DNA of 64,000 nt from an uncultured Collinsella sp. Lineage in GTDB: Bacteria > Actinomycetota > Coriobacteriia > Coriobacteriales > Coriobacteriaceae. Below, piece by piece: positions 34,372-43,279 of the stretch (the stretch's first letter is position 1; the number at the start of each line of letters is the position of its first letter). Where the stretch lies: assembly GCA_902479075.1 (NCBI GenBank), contig CABSNK010000007.1, positions 1-64,000 on the forward strand, in the 5' to 3' direction. Under the pieces are notes generated by a model that was given only the letters and a program-made list of their open reading frames with translations, searched no databases and had not been told where the DNA came from. The position numbers and the translations under genes were made by a program.

Positions 34372-36245
34372 GCGCGATCACCCACCAATACGTTCTTGGC
34401 ATGGAGCGTGGGGCAGATTCCGCAGCCGGTGCACGACGTGCGGGTGCAGTCGGGCGTCGTGACGCCCTCCAGCGAGCGGCGGTATTCGCGCTCGAGAAAG
34501 CCGCGCGAGCAACCGGGGCTCACGTGCTCCCAGGGCAGGTGCCAGTCCAGTTCGTAGGGCAGGTGCACGAGCTCGTTGAGATCGATACCGTTTTTGGCCG
34601 CAGCCGACTTCCAGTTGTCGAGCGAAAAATGCTCCACCCAGGCGTCAAAACGCGAGCCCGCACGCCAGGCGTCGATGATGACCGGCGTCATGTCACGGCC
34701 GGCGCGGGACAGCGCGGCCTCGACGAGCGAGGTCTCGGCATCGTGGTAGTGCACGCGGACCGCACGGTTTCGCACGCTCGTGATGAGCAGCTTTTGGCGA
34801 CGCTTGACGTCGTCGTAATCGAGCTGCGGGCACCATTGGAACGGCGTGGCGGCCTTGGGGATAAACACCGACACCGAGATGGACACCGAGATGGAGCCGC
34901 GGCGCGCCTTGGGAACCACGGAGCGGCCAAGCTCGAGCACATGGTCGGCCAGGTTGGCGATGGCCACGATATCCTCGTCGCGCTCGCCGGGAAGGCCCAT
35001 CATGAAGTAGAGCTTCATGCGGTTCCAGCCCGCCTCGAAGGCCGCCTTGGCCGCACGGTCCAAGTCCTCCTCGGTCACGTTCTTGTTGATGATGTCGCGC
35101 ATGCGCTGACTGCCGGCCTCGGGGGCAAACGTCAGGCCGCCCTTCTTTTCGCCGGCGACCGACTCGGCCATATCCACGCCAAACGAATCCAGGCGCTGCG
35201 AGGGAATGGACACGCGAATGCCCGTATCTTCCAGACGGCGGTTAAGGCGACCGAGCACATCGCGGATGCAGGAGTGATCGGTGGTCGAAAGCGAGGTAAG
35301 CGACACCTCGTCATAGCCGGTCTTTTCCAGGCCCTGGATCACCGAGGACACAATCTGGTCGACCGAGCGCTCGCGCACCGGGCGATAAGTCATGCCGGCC
35401 TGGCAAAAACGGCAGCCGCGGGCACAACCGCGCAGAATCTCGATCGACAGGCGGTCGTGAACGAGCTGCGCGTAGGGCACGCACGACTGCGACAACGGAT
35501 TGGTAGCGCCAAAGTCCTCAACGACGCGCTTGTAGACCACCGGTGGGACGTCCTTGCCTTCGCGCGGCACGGTGTAGCCATGCGGCGAGCAGGGCTCGTC
35601 ATGGCGCACCTCGTAGAGCGACGGCACATAGGTGCCACCGACCGTCGCGAGCTGCTCGACAATCTGAGCGCGCGAGACGCCCTCGTCGCGCAAGCGGCGA
35701 TGCAGCTGGCAAACCTCGAGCAGCGACTCCTCGCCCTCGCCAATGAGGATGGCATCGAAGAAGGCTGCATACGGCTCGGGGTTATAGACCGAGGGACCAC
35801 CGGCAATGATGATGGGGTCGTCCTCGGTGCGGTCGGCCGCCAGCAGCGGAATGCCGGCTAGATCGAGGGCCTCGAGAAAGTTTGTCACGGCCATCTCATG
35901 CGGCACGTGCATGCCGACGATATCGAACGAGGCCACGGGTGCTGCGCCCTCGAGCGACAGCAGCGGAATCCCCGCCTCGCGCATGGCATCGCCCATATCG
36001 GGCCACGGCACATAGCCGCGCTCGCAGGAAATGCCCTCGGCCTGATTGAGGATGTTGTACAGGATGGCAATACCCTGGTTGGGCAGGCCAACCTCGTACA
36101 CATCCGGGTAAATCATGCAGCAACGATAGTCGGCATCGGACTTGGAGAGCGTGCCCCACTCATGGTCGATATAGCGACTCGGCTTTTCGACCTTGGCGAG
36201 CAACGGCTCGATCAGATGAAAACAGTCTTGGTATGGAACGCGCAA
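34368..36245 (-). CDS. TIGR03960 family B12-binding-type radical SAM protein
   Basis: 625 residues. An N-terminal region resembling a B12-binding fold (YPDVYEVGLPNQGIAILYNILN) precedes the radical SAM core with the cluster motif RGCARGCRFCQAG (about residue 274); TFAPEAGSQRMRDIINK is also characteristic. Near the C-terminus CTRTSCTGCGICP may bind a second cluster. The segment RGSISVSISVSVFIPK contains a 12-base tandem duplication (34870-34893). TTG start with AGGGG six bases upstream. Function unknown; coupled to the DUF2344 gene. Confidence 0.85.
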   Translation of the reverse strand: MRVPYQDCFHLIEPLLAKVEKPSRYIDHEWGTLSKSDADYRCCMIYPDVYEVGLPNQGIAILYNILNQAEGISCERGYVPWPDMGDAMREAGIPLLSLEGAAPVASFDIVGMHVPHEMAVTNFLEALDLAGIPLLAADRTEDDPIIIAGGPSVYNPEPYAAFFDAILIGEGEESLLEVCQLHRRLRDEGVSRAQIVEQLATVGGTYVPSLYEVRHDEPCSPHGYTVPREGKDVPPVVYKRVVEDFGATNPLSQSCVPYAQLVHDRLSIEILRGCARGCRFCQAGMTYRPVRERSVDQIVSSVIQGLEKTGYDEVSLTSLSTTDHSCIRDVLGRLNRRLEDTGIRVSIPSQRLDSFGVDMAESVAGEKKGGLTFAPEAGSQRMRDIINKNVTEEDLDRAAKAAFEAGWNRMKLYFMMGLPGERDEDIVAIANLADHVLELGRSVVPKARRGSISVSISVSVFIPKAATPFQWCPQLDYDDVKRRQKLLITSVRNRAVRVHYHDAETSLVEAALSRAGRDMTPVIIDAWRAGSRFDAWVEHFSLDNWKSAAAKNGIDLNELVHLPYELDWHLPWEHVSPGCSRGFLEREYRRSLEGVTTPDCTRTSCTGCGICPTLHAKNVLVGDRA

Positions 36246-36254
36246 AAGAAACCC

Positions 36255-37184
36255 CTAAGCAGCGAGATCGGATGCATCCTCGAAAGGACTCATGGGACGG
36301 GTGGCACCGGCGACCGTGGTCACCAGGTCGCGGACGCGCGAGAACGTGGCGGCAGCCACCTCGTTGGCACGGCTGTAGTCAATATCGCGCTCGTAGAGCG
36401 ACACGAGCGCACGGCCCATGCCATAGGTTCCCGCGGCGGCGGTCAGCGCCTTGACGGCAAACCCAATATGCGGCGTCTGCTTTACCAGGGCGCGGGTGAC
36501 GGCGCGGAGCACCAAGCCGCCGGCAAGCACGCCCGCGACCTCATAACCGCGCTCGGGCTTAATACCGCGTCCAAAGATGGCCGCGAGCTCAAAAAGCATG
36601 CCCACCTGCGCCAGCGCCATAACGGGATAATCGGCCCCCGGCAAAAACACCAGCGCGCCCGTCGCCATATTGGTAAGCGCGCACGAGGTGATGATGCGGT
36701 TAGCGGCCGCAATACGCATAAAGGCGAAGTTCGCCGCAAATGCCGTCTCCTTGTCCGTGCGATCGAGAATCCAGCGGGCAAGCGTCTCGAGCAGATACGT
36801 CTTATCGGTAGCCGCCACCGCGCCGAGCATGGGCGTGGACTCCTGAATAAAAGGCACCTCGACAGCGGACTCGGCCAGCACGCACACGGGGGCGCCGGCA
36901 ATCACAAGCTCCTGTACAGCGCTCTCCAGACGGTCGGATCCGCACGAAAGGACCAGCACCACGTCGGTATCGGTCTTGGGGACGATACGGTCCTCACCCA
37001 GGCGCTCAACGCGCACAATGCCAGACGTCGTCTGCGGCACGAAGGCATCGCGCACCGTCTCGACCAAAAAACGCGAGGCAGACGAATCGAGGTAGACGGA
37101 CACGCGAACCGGCGTGTCGGAATCCTTCTTGGTGGTCGCGCCCATCTTAAAGACGCGGGTCAGCTTGTCCACGGGAATCTTCAT
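36255..37184 (-). CDS. DUF697-like membrane-associated protein, function unknown
   Basis: 309 residues. The N-terminal half (about 1-120) holds VRVSVYLDSSASRFLVETVRDAF and VVLVLSCGSDRLESAVQELV, which looks like an alpha/beta domain without an intact P-loop. The C-terminal half (about 165-275) has hydrophobic helices with GYEVAGVLAGGLVLRAVTRAL and KALTAAAGTYGMGRALVSLYE, which resembles the DUF697/YcjF region found after GTPase domains. It lies between rodA and the radical SAM gene, 18 bases from rodA, so a link with envelope growth is possible but unproven. Confidence 0.55.
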   Translation of the reverse strand: MKIPVDKLTRVFKMGATTKKDSDTPVRVSVYLDSSASRFLVETVRDAFVPQTTSGIVRVERLGEDRIVPKTDTDVVLVLSCGSDRLESAVQELVIAGAPVCVLAESAVEVPFIQESTPMLGAVAATDKTYLLETLARWILDRTDKETAFAANFAFMRIAAANRIITSCALTNMATGALVFLPGADYPVMALAQVGMLFELAAIFGRGIKPERGYEVAGVLAGGLVLRAVTRALVKQTPHIGFAVKALTAAAGTYGMGRALVSLYERDIDYSRANEVAAATFSRVRDLVTTVAGATRPMSPFEDASDLAA

Positions 37185-37202
37185 AGCAAACCCCTCCAGC
37201 GG

Positions 37203-38429
37203 TTACGCGGCGCCCGAACGATGCCGCCATATGGATTGTACGATACCCACCGTCAGCAACTGGATCATCATCGAGGACGAACCGAAGCTAATGAACGGCA
37301 GCGGAATACCGGTAATCGGCATCATGCCGATGCACATGCCGATGTTCTCGAAGGTCTGGAATGCCCACATGCCGACGATACCCACGCATGACAAGCGTAG
37401 GAACAGAGACTCACACTTAAAGGCGACGCGAATCGTCGAGAACATGAGCAGCACGTACAGGCACAGCAGCAAAAAGGAGCCGCAGAAGCCAAAGGTCTCG
37501 GACAAAAAGGCAAAGACGAAGTCGGTGTGGAACTCGGGCAGAAAGCCACCGGCAGACTGCGTCGCATGGCCCAGACCTTTACCGAAAAAGCCACCCGATC
37601 CAACCGCGATGAGCGATTGCTGCAAGTTGTAGGCATCGTCCGAATCGGCATTATCGGGGTCGATAAAGACGGTCAGTCGGTTCATCTGGTACTGCTTGAT
37701 CAAAACGTCATGGCCCAAAAGAGAATCGAGCACCGAATCGAGCGCCAGGATGAGCGCCACCAAACCCACGAGCAGAGCCAAGGTCGACAGCACCCATTCG
37801 CGGCGCGCACCGCTCATGCAGATCACAACGGCACCCGACACCAACACGACCAGGCCCGAACCCAGGTCGCCCATGGCGACGACGGCCAAAAACGGAACGG
37901 AGAGCATGCCGCAGAGCTTAATGTAGTCGCGAGCGGTATCGATGCGGCCGTTGTACTGCGAACCAAGCGTGGCGATAAAGAAGATCGTGATGAGCTTGGC
38001 GAGCTCGACCGGCTGAAAGGTAAGACCGATACCGGGAATCTTGATCCAGCCCGTCATGCCCAGACCGCCCGTATAGGACAGACCCGGAATCTTGGGCGAG
38101 AAAATCACAATGAGGTCGACGACGAGCAGCGCCGTCGAGAAGTTAGAGATGCCGCGCAGATCGGTACGCCAGACGAGCACCGCAAGCACCGTACCGATGC
38201 CGATGCCCAACAGGTGACGCGAGAATGAGGCGTCGGCCTTAAACTGCGAGGCCGACCAAATGATGATGGCGCCATAGGCTACGAGCGCCAAGGTTGCCAG
38301 CAGCACGCCGACGTGCACCTTCTGGCGAAACGTGCCGCGCGAGGCCGAAAGCTGCTTGTTGACACGGTCCAGGCTGCTGCGGGAACCGGTTTTAGTTGAG
38401 CGGAACAGGTCCGCCGGCGAAAAATCCAT
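37203..38429 (-). CDS. rodA: Peptidoglycan glycosyltransferase RodA (SEDS family)
   Basis: 408 residues. Membrane polymerase of the elongasome with about ten membrane segments. GLGMTGWIKIPGIGLTFQPVELAKL is the SEDS signature (catalytic Asp-equivalent loop further on), and VGSGGFFGKGLGHATQSAGGFLPEFHTDFVFAF (in parts, about 270-305) and GIPLPFISFGSSSM are typical. ATG with TAGGAGG upstream. It is directly downstream of the class B PBP, its partner. Confidence 0.93.
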   Translation of the reverse strand: MDFSPADLFRSTKTGSRSSLDRVNKQLSASRGTFRQKVHVGVLLATLALVAYGAIIIWSASQFKADASFSRHLLGIGIGTVLAVLVWRTDLRGISNFSTALLVVDLIVIFSPKIPGLSYTGGLGMTGWIKIPGIGLTFQPVELAKLITIFFIATLGSQYNGRIDTARDYIKLCGMLSVPFLAVVAMGDLGSGLVVLVSGAVVICMSGARREWVLSTLALLVGLVALILALDSVLDSLLGHDVLIKQYQMNRLTVFIDPDNADSDDAYNLQQSLIAVGSGGFFGKGLGHATQSAGGFLPEFHTDFVFAFLSETFGFCGSFLLLCLYVLLMFSTIRVAFKCESLFLRLSCVGIVGMWAFQTFENIGMCIGMMPITGIPLPFISFGSSSMMIQLLTVGIVQSIWRHRSGAA

Positions 38430-38438
38430 CGCAACCTC

Positions 38439-40508
38439 CTATCGAACCGAGGAATCGCCCGTGGCAGAAGATGTGTCAGGCTCATCATAGATGGCGCCGA
38501 GCACATCGCGCACGACGTGCAGCGCGGTATCGGAGCCACCACCGCCCTGTTCCAAGACAGTGACAATCACGTACTTGGGCTCATCGGCCGGCGCGTAGGC
38601 GCAAAACCACGCGTAATCGTCCTCGCCGCTCTTCTCGCCCGTGCCGGACTTGCCGTAGACCGTGGGGGTCAAGGAGTTAAAGTGCGCGGCAGTCGAAGTC
38701 GACGCCGAGTAAATCACATCGTGCATGCCGTTACGGACCAGCGCCAGGTCGGCATCGCTATTGATATGGGCCTCCAGGCGCTTCTTTTTGCCCTTGCCGT
38801 TGTACTTGTAGGCATCGCCGTCGCCATCACGCGACACCGCCGACAAGAAGACGTGGGGCACGTACTGTTTGCCGCCGTTGGCGAGGCCCATGTAGGCACA
38901 CGCCATCTGCAGCGGCGTCACCAAAATGTCGCCCTGGCCGATAGCGATGTTAGTCATATCGCCGGCATTCCACTTGCGGTCCTCGGCCGAGGCGTCGGTA
39001 AAGTACGACTCTTTCCACTTGGCGTCAGGAATGCGGCCCGTTCCCTCGCTTGGCAGATCGATGCCGCAGGTCTTGCCCAGGCCCCAACGGCGAAAGACCT
39101 CCTGCAGGCCCTCGGGATGCTGGTCGTTGTAGAAAAACGCCTTGCCCATATCGTAGAACACGGGGTCGCACGAGTTGGCGATACCGGACTGCAGCGTCAT
39201 AGTGCCGTGACCGGAATGCAGCCAGCAGTACTTACCCCATGACTTGCCCAGGCCCGTCCAATAGCCCGTGCAGTTCGTGGTCTGGCCTGAGGTATAGGTT
39301 CCAAACTCAAGACCGGCCAGAGCCGAGAGCGGTTTGATGGTCGAAGCCGACATATACTGGCCGCTAATGGCGCGGTTGAGCAGCGGATGCGAACCCTTGT
39401 CGTCGTTGAGCTCGGTCCACACGTCGTTGGAAACGCCGCCGATGAACACCGACGGATCAAACTTGGGCTCGCTCGCCATACCCAGAATCTCACCATTGTT
39501 GGGATCGAGGCACACCACGGCGCCGTTGCCGGCATCGCTATGACCCGTGGTCTTGGCAAGCTCAATGGCATTCGCCAGAGCCGTCTCGCAGGCCTGTTGA
39601 ATCTTAAGATCCAGCGTAAGCTTAATGTCAGAACCGGCCTTGGCGGGAACGGCGCCGGCTTGACCGGTCACGTTACCCGAGGCGTCAACTTTCACGGTCT
39701 GCTCACCACGAATGCCCTGCAGCAGATTTTCGTAGTAAATCTCTACGCCCGCCTGGCCCACAATATCGCCCGATTGATACGAGATCTGGCCAGCCGCGCT
39801 ATCGCTGCCGTCCGACGACTTCTTGTTCTGCGCCTCGAGCTGCTCGGAGGTAATGGTGCCGGTATAGCCCAAGATATGGCAGGCGGTCTCGCCATACGGG
39901 TATTGGCGCTCGGTGCGCTCGGCGATCTTCACACCGGGAAACTCACCGGCGTGCTCCTGGATGTAGGCGACAGTAGAGCGGCGCACGTCAGTCGCGATCG
40001 TATGCAGGCTCTGCGCGCCTTCGGAATTGTCCTGGATATTGCGTAGCACCGCGATATACGGCATGCCGAGCACGTTGGCAAGATGACGCACCAGTACCTT
40101 GTCATCGGCAAGGTCACGATAGGCGACGACGGCGAGCGAAGGGCGATTTTGCACCAGCGCGACGCCGTTGCGGTCCAAGATGCGGCCACGCACGGCAGGC
40201 GTGGTAACGGTACGGGTCTGATTGCTCTTGGCCTGCTTGTCGTAGTAGTCCGACGAGACCATCTGCATGCCCCACAGCTTAACGGCAAGCGCAGCAAACA
40301 TCGCACCCACGCCCGCGGTGAGGATGGAAAAGCGGCCCTTAAAGGCCGTAGCGGCCGTATTGCCCTCGCCCTCGGTGGCGCGCGGGGCCGTTCCGTGCTG
40401 CGTGTCGTAGGTAAAGCGGGAGTCGCCGCGGCGCATGATGACCAGCGCGACCACAATGGCCACGACCAGCACGATACCGGCGACAACAACCGTCAACTGG
40501 GAAGACAT
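38439..40508 (-). CDS. mrdA: Penicillin-binding protein 2, elongation transpeptidase
   Basis: 689 residues. Class B PBP. Two hydrophobic segments near the N-terminus (about 7-25 and 60-82) instead of the usual one, then the dimerisation domain (VRGRILDRNGVALVQNRPSL) and the transpeptidase domain with SASTIKPL (active-site Ser), SGIANSCDP (SxN-equivalent) and GKSGTGE (KTG box as KSG). ATG with GGGGAGG seven bases upstream. The first hydrophobic segment is an oddity and may make the N-terminus periplasmic-facing differently from E. coli PBP2. Confidence 0.92.
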   Translation of the reverse strand: MSSQLTVVVAGIVLVVAIVVALVIMRRGDSRFTYDTQHGTAPRATEGEGNTAATAFKGRFSILTAGVGAMFAALAVKLWGMQMVSSDYYDKQAKSNQTRTVTTPAVRGRILDRNGVALVQNRPSLAVVAYRDLADDKVLVRHLANVLGMPYIAVLRNIQDNSEGAQSLHTIATDVRRSTVAYIQEHAGEFPGVKIAERTERQYPYGETACHILGYTGTITSEQLEAQNKKSSDGSDSAAGQISYQSGDIVGQAGVEIYYENLLQGIRGEQTVKVDASGNVTGQAGAVPAKAGSDIKLTLDLKIQQACETALANAIELAKTTGHSDAGNGAVVCLDPNNGEILGMASEPKFDPSVFIGGVSNDVWTELNDDKGSHPLLNRAISGQYMSASTIKPLSALAGLEFGTYTSGQTTNCTGYWTGLGKSWGKYCWLHSGHGTMTLQSGIANSCDPVFYDMGKAFFYNDQHPEGLQEVFRRWGLGKTCGIDLPSEGTGRIPDAKWKESYFTDASAEDRKWNAGDMTNIAIGQGDILVTPLQMACAYMGLANGGKQYVPHVFLSAVSRDGDGDAYKYNGKGKKKRLEAHINSDADLALVRNGMHDVIYSASTSTAAHFNSLTPTVYGKSGTGEKSGEDDYAWFCAYAPADEPKYVIVTVLEQGGGGSDTALHVVRDVLGAIYDEPDTSSATGDSSVR

Positions 40509-40521
40509 CTACAGGCCTCCC

Positions 40522-41088
40522 CTATTTGAGCTTACGGGTCTTGGGCTTAAAGCGCATACCCGACTGACGCCCACCGCGCGCGGAGAACCCATAGCCAGAC
40601 TGCGGCGCGACGCCGGACATCAAAAACGGAACGGCGACCAGACCGGTCAGAATCGAGGACGGCAGGGCGTGTCCAAAGATCGCCACGACAAAACTCGATT
40701 CCAGTCCCATAAACAGCAAGATAATGCTGTAGATCACGTTAATGGCAAGCGCAAAGGCGCCCACCGTGATGCCGCGAGCGCTCGGGGTGCCGCCCGTCTG
40801 ACCGGCGGCACTGTGTGTCAGGGCAAAGCTGCCCACTGTCAGCAACAGCGACATCACGCCCACCGGCACGGCTGCCGACAGGTCGTAGAACAGGCCGCTG
40901 CAAAAACCGCAGATGACGGCCCGCGTGGGATCGCCCGAAAACACACTCAGGCACACCAGGATAATCATAAAGTTGACGCGACCGCCCGCGATGGAGATCT
41001 GCGGCGCCAAGCCCGCCTGCAGCAGGACGCAGACAATGGCGGCAATCGCAAAAGTGCGGGAGCCAGTCCCCTGTTCGTGTAGATCCAT
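40522..41088 (-). CDS. mreD: Rod shape-determining protein MreD
   Basis: 188 residues. Polytopic membrane protein with about five segments, e.g. FAIAAIVCVLLQAGLAPQI and FMIILVCLSVFSGDPTRAVICGF; the last has the FxGDPxxAxxxGF feature of MreD. ATG 41088 (GGGAGG seven bases upstream) is preferred over ATG 41094. Family identification relies on topology and position between mreC and the PBP, since MreD is poorly conserved. Confidence 0.85.
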   Translation of the reverse strand: MDLHEQGTGSRTFAIAAIVCVLLQAGLAPQISIAGGRVNFMIILVCLSVFSGDPTRAVICGFCSGLFYDLSAAVPVGVMSLLLTVGSFALTHSAAGQTGGTPSARGITVGAFALAINVIYSIILLFMGLESSFVVAIFGHALPSSILTGLVAVPFLMSGVAPQSGYGFSARGGRQSGMRFKPKTRKLK

Positions 41089-41100
41089 GGACATGCCTCC

Positions 41101-42099
41101 CTATTCGCTCGAGCCCGAGTCAGTCGTGTCGAACGCATCGGAGCTTTCATCCGAGCTTTCGTCTTTGGACTTGGTGGCCGCATCGCGCGAGGTGCCCTGC
41201 GGCGTACTGTTGGCGCTGCTCACATCCTCGTCCGAAGCCGACTGCTCATCGGTCAGCGACGTAATGACCAGCACTTCCTCGTTGTTTTCGGCCGTTGTCT
41301 GGGCGCGCACGACGATGGTGTAGTACACATCGTTGGCAGACTTCTCCACCGACGAGACCGTACCGAGCGGCAGGCCCTTGGGGAATACGCCGCCGATGCC
41401 CGAGGTCACGATGATGTCGCCCACCTTCACGTCGGAATCGACACTCACGTGCTCCAGGCGCAGGGTACCGTCGGGCTGCCCCTGCAGCATACCCTGAGCG
41501 CGCGTATCCTGCACCATGGCGGACACGCCCGAGTTCTCATCACTAATCAGGCGGACGGTGGAGGTCTTGGCCGAAACCTCGATAATCTGACCGATGACAC
41601 CGGCAGAACTCGTCACGGGCATGTTGATGGTAAGACCGTCGGCAGAGCCTTTGTCGATGGTAACGGTCGAGGTCCAGGCATCGCCCGACGCGCCGACAAT
41701 GCGAGCCGCGGTGGACTTGAGGTTGTAGGTCGACTGAAGACCGACCAGGCTCTCGAGTCGCTCGGCGGTCTTTTGAGCCTCCGAGAGCTCGGCAACCTTT
41801 GACGTCAGGACCTCGTTTTGCTTCTTAAGCTCGTCGAGGGTGTCTTGCGAAGCCGTAAGGTTTGAGAACACGTTTCCGATTGCGTTAAAGGGCGCGGCCA
41901 CAGCCGAGCCCACAAAACGCACCGGCGAGGTAATCGTCGTCACGCCAGAACGCACGGCATGAATCGGTCCCGCCTCGCCCTCGCGAATGTAAAACGTAAG
42001 CAGCAGCACCGAAATTACGCTGAAAACAATCAACGGGCGCATACCCGTTGATTGTCGCTTGGTATTCAGATTTGAAGAGAAACCCGAAGATCGTGCCAA
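41101..42099 (-). CDS. mreC: Rod shape-determining protein MreC
   Basis: 332 residues. A single membrane helix (IVFSVISVLLLTFYI, about 24-38), a coiled coil (TLDELKKQNEVLTSKVAELSEAQ, about 88-112), then the beta-barrel domain with VVGASGDAW-type IVGASGDAWTSTVTIDKGSADGL. The C-terminal 60 residues are Ser/Asp/Glu-rich and probably disordered. TTG start with AAGGTGG seven bases upstream. Between mreB and mreD in the classical order. Confidence 0.92.
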   Translation of the reverse strand: MARSSGFSSNLNTKRQSTGMRPLIVFSVISVLLLTFYIREGEAGPIHAVRSGVTTITSPVRFVGSAVAAPFNAIGNVFSNLTASQDTLDELKKQNEVLTSKVAELSEAQKTAERLESLVGLQSTYNLKSTAARIVGASGDAWTSTVTIDKGSADGLTINMPVTSSAGVIGQIIEVSAKTSTVRLISDENSGVSAMVQDTRAQGMLQGQPDGTLRLEHVSVDSDVKVGDIIVTSGIGGVFPKGLPLGTVSSVEKSANDVYYTIVVRAQTTAENNEEVLVITSLTDEQSASDEDVSSANSTPQGTSRDAATKSKDESSDESSDAFDTTDSGSSE

Positions 42100-42120
42100 A
42101 TGGAATCCACCTTTTGGAAA

Positions 42121-43164
42121 TTAAGCATTGGTCTGGACGAAGCCACCGTCAAACGCGTTGGCCTCGAGCACGCGGGCGCAGCCGTTGACGACGTTGTCGA
42201 GCGCCGTAGGGCTGACGTTGACCGAAACGCCGGTCTCGTCGCGCAGACGCACGTCGAGGCCGCGCAGCAGCGCACCGCCGCCGGTCAACAGGATGCCGTA
42301 GTACATAAGATCCGAGGCAAGATCGGGCGGCGTGGCGTCGAGGGCGTCCTTGACGGCCTTGGCCATCTCGTCGAGCGGCTTATTGAGCGCGCGACGAATC
42401 TCCTCGCTCTCGATGCGCACGGTCTTGGGCAGGCCCGTGATCACGTCGCGGCCGTTGACCTCGACGTCGAGCTCATCCTTGAGCGGCACGGCAGAACCGA
42501 CCTTGATCTTGATGTCCTCGGCCGTGCGCTCGCCGATAGCCAGGTTATAGGCATCGCGAACGTGGGTAAGGATGGCCTGATCAAACTCGTCACCGGCAAT
42601 GCGGATGGACTGCGACACGACGATACCGCCCATGGCGATAACGGCGACCTCGGTGGTACCGCCACCGATATCGATGACCATGGAGCCAGTGGGCTCCTCG
42701 ACAGGCAAGTCGGCGCCGATGGCAGCGGCCATGGGCTCCTCGATCAGGTATGCCTGGCGGGCACCGGCCTGGATCGTAGCCTCAAAAACGGCGCGCTTCT
42801 CGACCGACGTGACACCGGAGGGGACGCAGACGACAACGCGCGGACGCGGGGTCCACGGATAGCGCTTCTCGGACGCCTTGTCGATAAAATAGCGAAGCAT
42901 GGCCTCGGTAACGTCGAAGTCGGCGATGACGCCGTCCTTAAGGGGACGAACGGCCACAATGTTACCGGGCGTACGGCCGAGCATGCGCTTTGCCTCGATA
43001 CCGACAGCCAGGATGCGCTCATCGTTCTTGTCGATGGCGACAACGGAGGGCTCGCGAATGACGATGCCCTTGCCGCGCACGGAGACAAGCGTGTTGGCGG
43101 TGCCGAGGTCGATGGCAAGATCGCCCGCATAGCTACCGAAGAACATATCCATCAAAGAAAACAA
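42121..43164 (-). CDS. mreB: Actin-like rod shape protein MreB
   Basis: 347 residues. Membrane-bound actin homologue directing the elongasome. LAIDLGTANTLVSVRGKGIV (phosphate 1), GSMVIDIGGGTTEVAVIAMGG (phosphate 2) and LLTGGGALLRGLDVRL (adenosine motif) are intact; the N-terminus FSLMDMFFGSY could act as an amphipathic anchor. TTG 43164 has AGGAG five bases upstream. First gene of mreB-mreC-mreD-mrdA-rodA. Confidence 0.96.
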   Translation of the reverse strand: MFSLMDMFFGSYAGDLAIDLGTANTLVSVRGKGIVIREPSVVAIDKNDERILAVGIEAKRMLGRTPGNIVAVRPLKDGVIADFDVTEAMLRYFIDKASEKRYPWTPRPRVVVCVPSGVTSVEKRAVFEATIQAGARQAYLIEEPMAAAIGADLPVEEPTGSMVIDIGGGTTEVAVIAMGGIVVSQSIRIAGDEFDQAILTHVRDAYNLAIGERTAEDIKIKVGSAVPLKDELDVEVNGRDVITGLPKTVRIESEEIRRALNKPLDEMAKAVKDALDATPPDLASDLMYYGILLTGGGALLRGLDVRLRDETGVSVNVSPTALDNVVNGCARVLEANAFDGGFVQTNA

Positions 43165-43224
43165 CGCAACTCCTGATGTGTTGGATGATTGCTGGAAAAC
43201 TACTAGCCCATCATACTAGCGCAA

Positions 43225-43257
43225 GCCCGGCACCTCACTTGCGGTGAAGCACCGGGC
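43225..43257 (-). terminator. Terminator-like hairpin between the TPR gene and mreB
   Basis: A 14-bp stem with three wobble pairs on the minus strand (43225-43238 with 43244-43257) and a 5-base loop, 22 bases after the TPR gene stop. There is no T tract. A -10-like TATGAT at 43210-43215 follows and may serve mreB. Confidence 0.5.
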
Positions 43258-43279
43258 AGCGCCAAATCTCATAAGGTCA

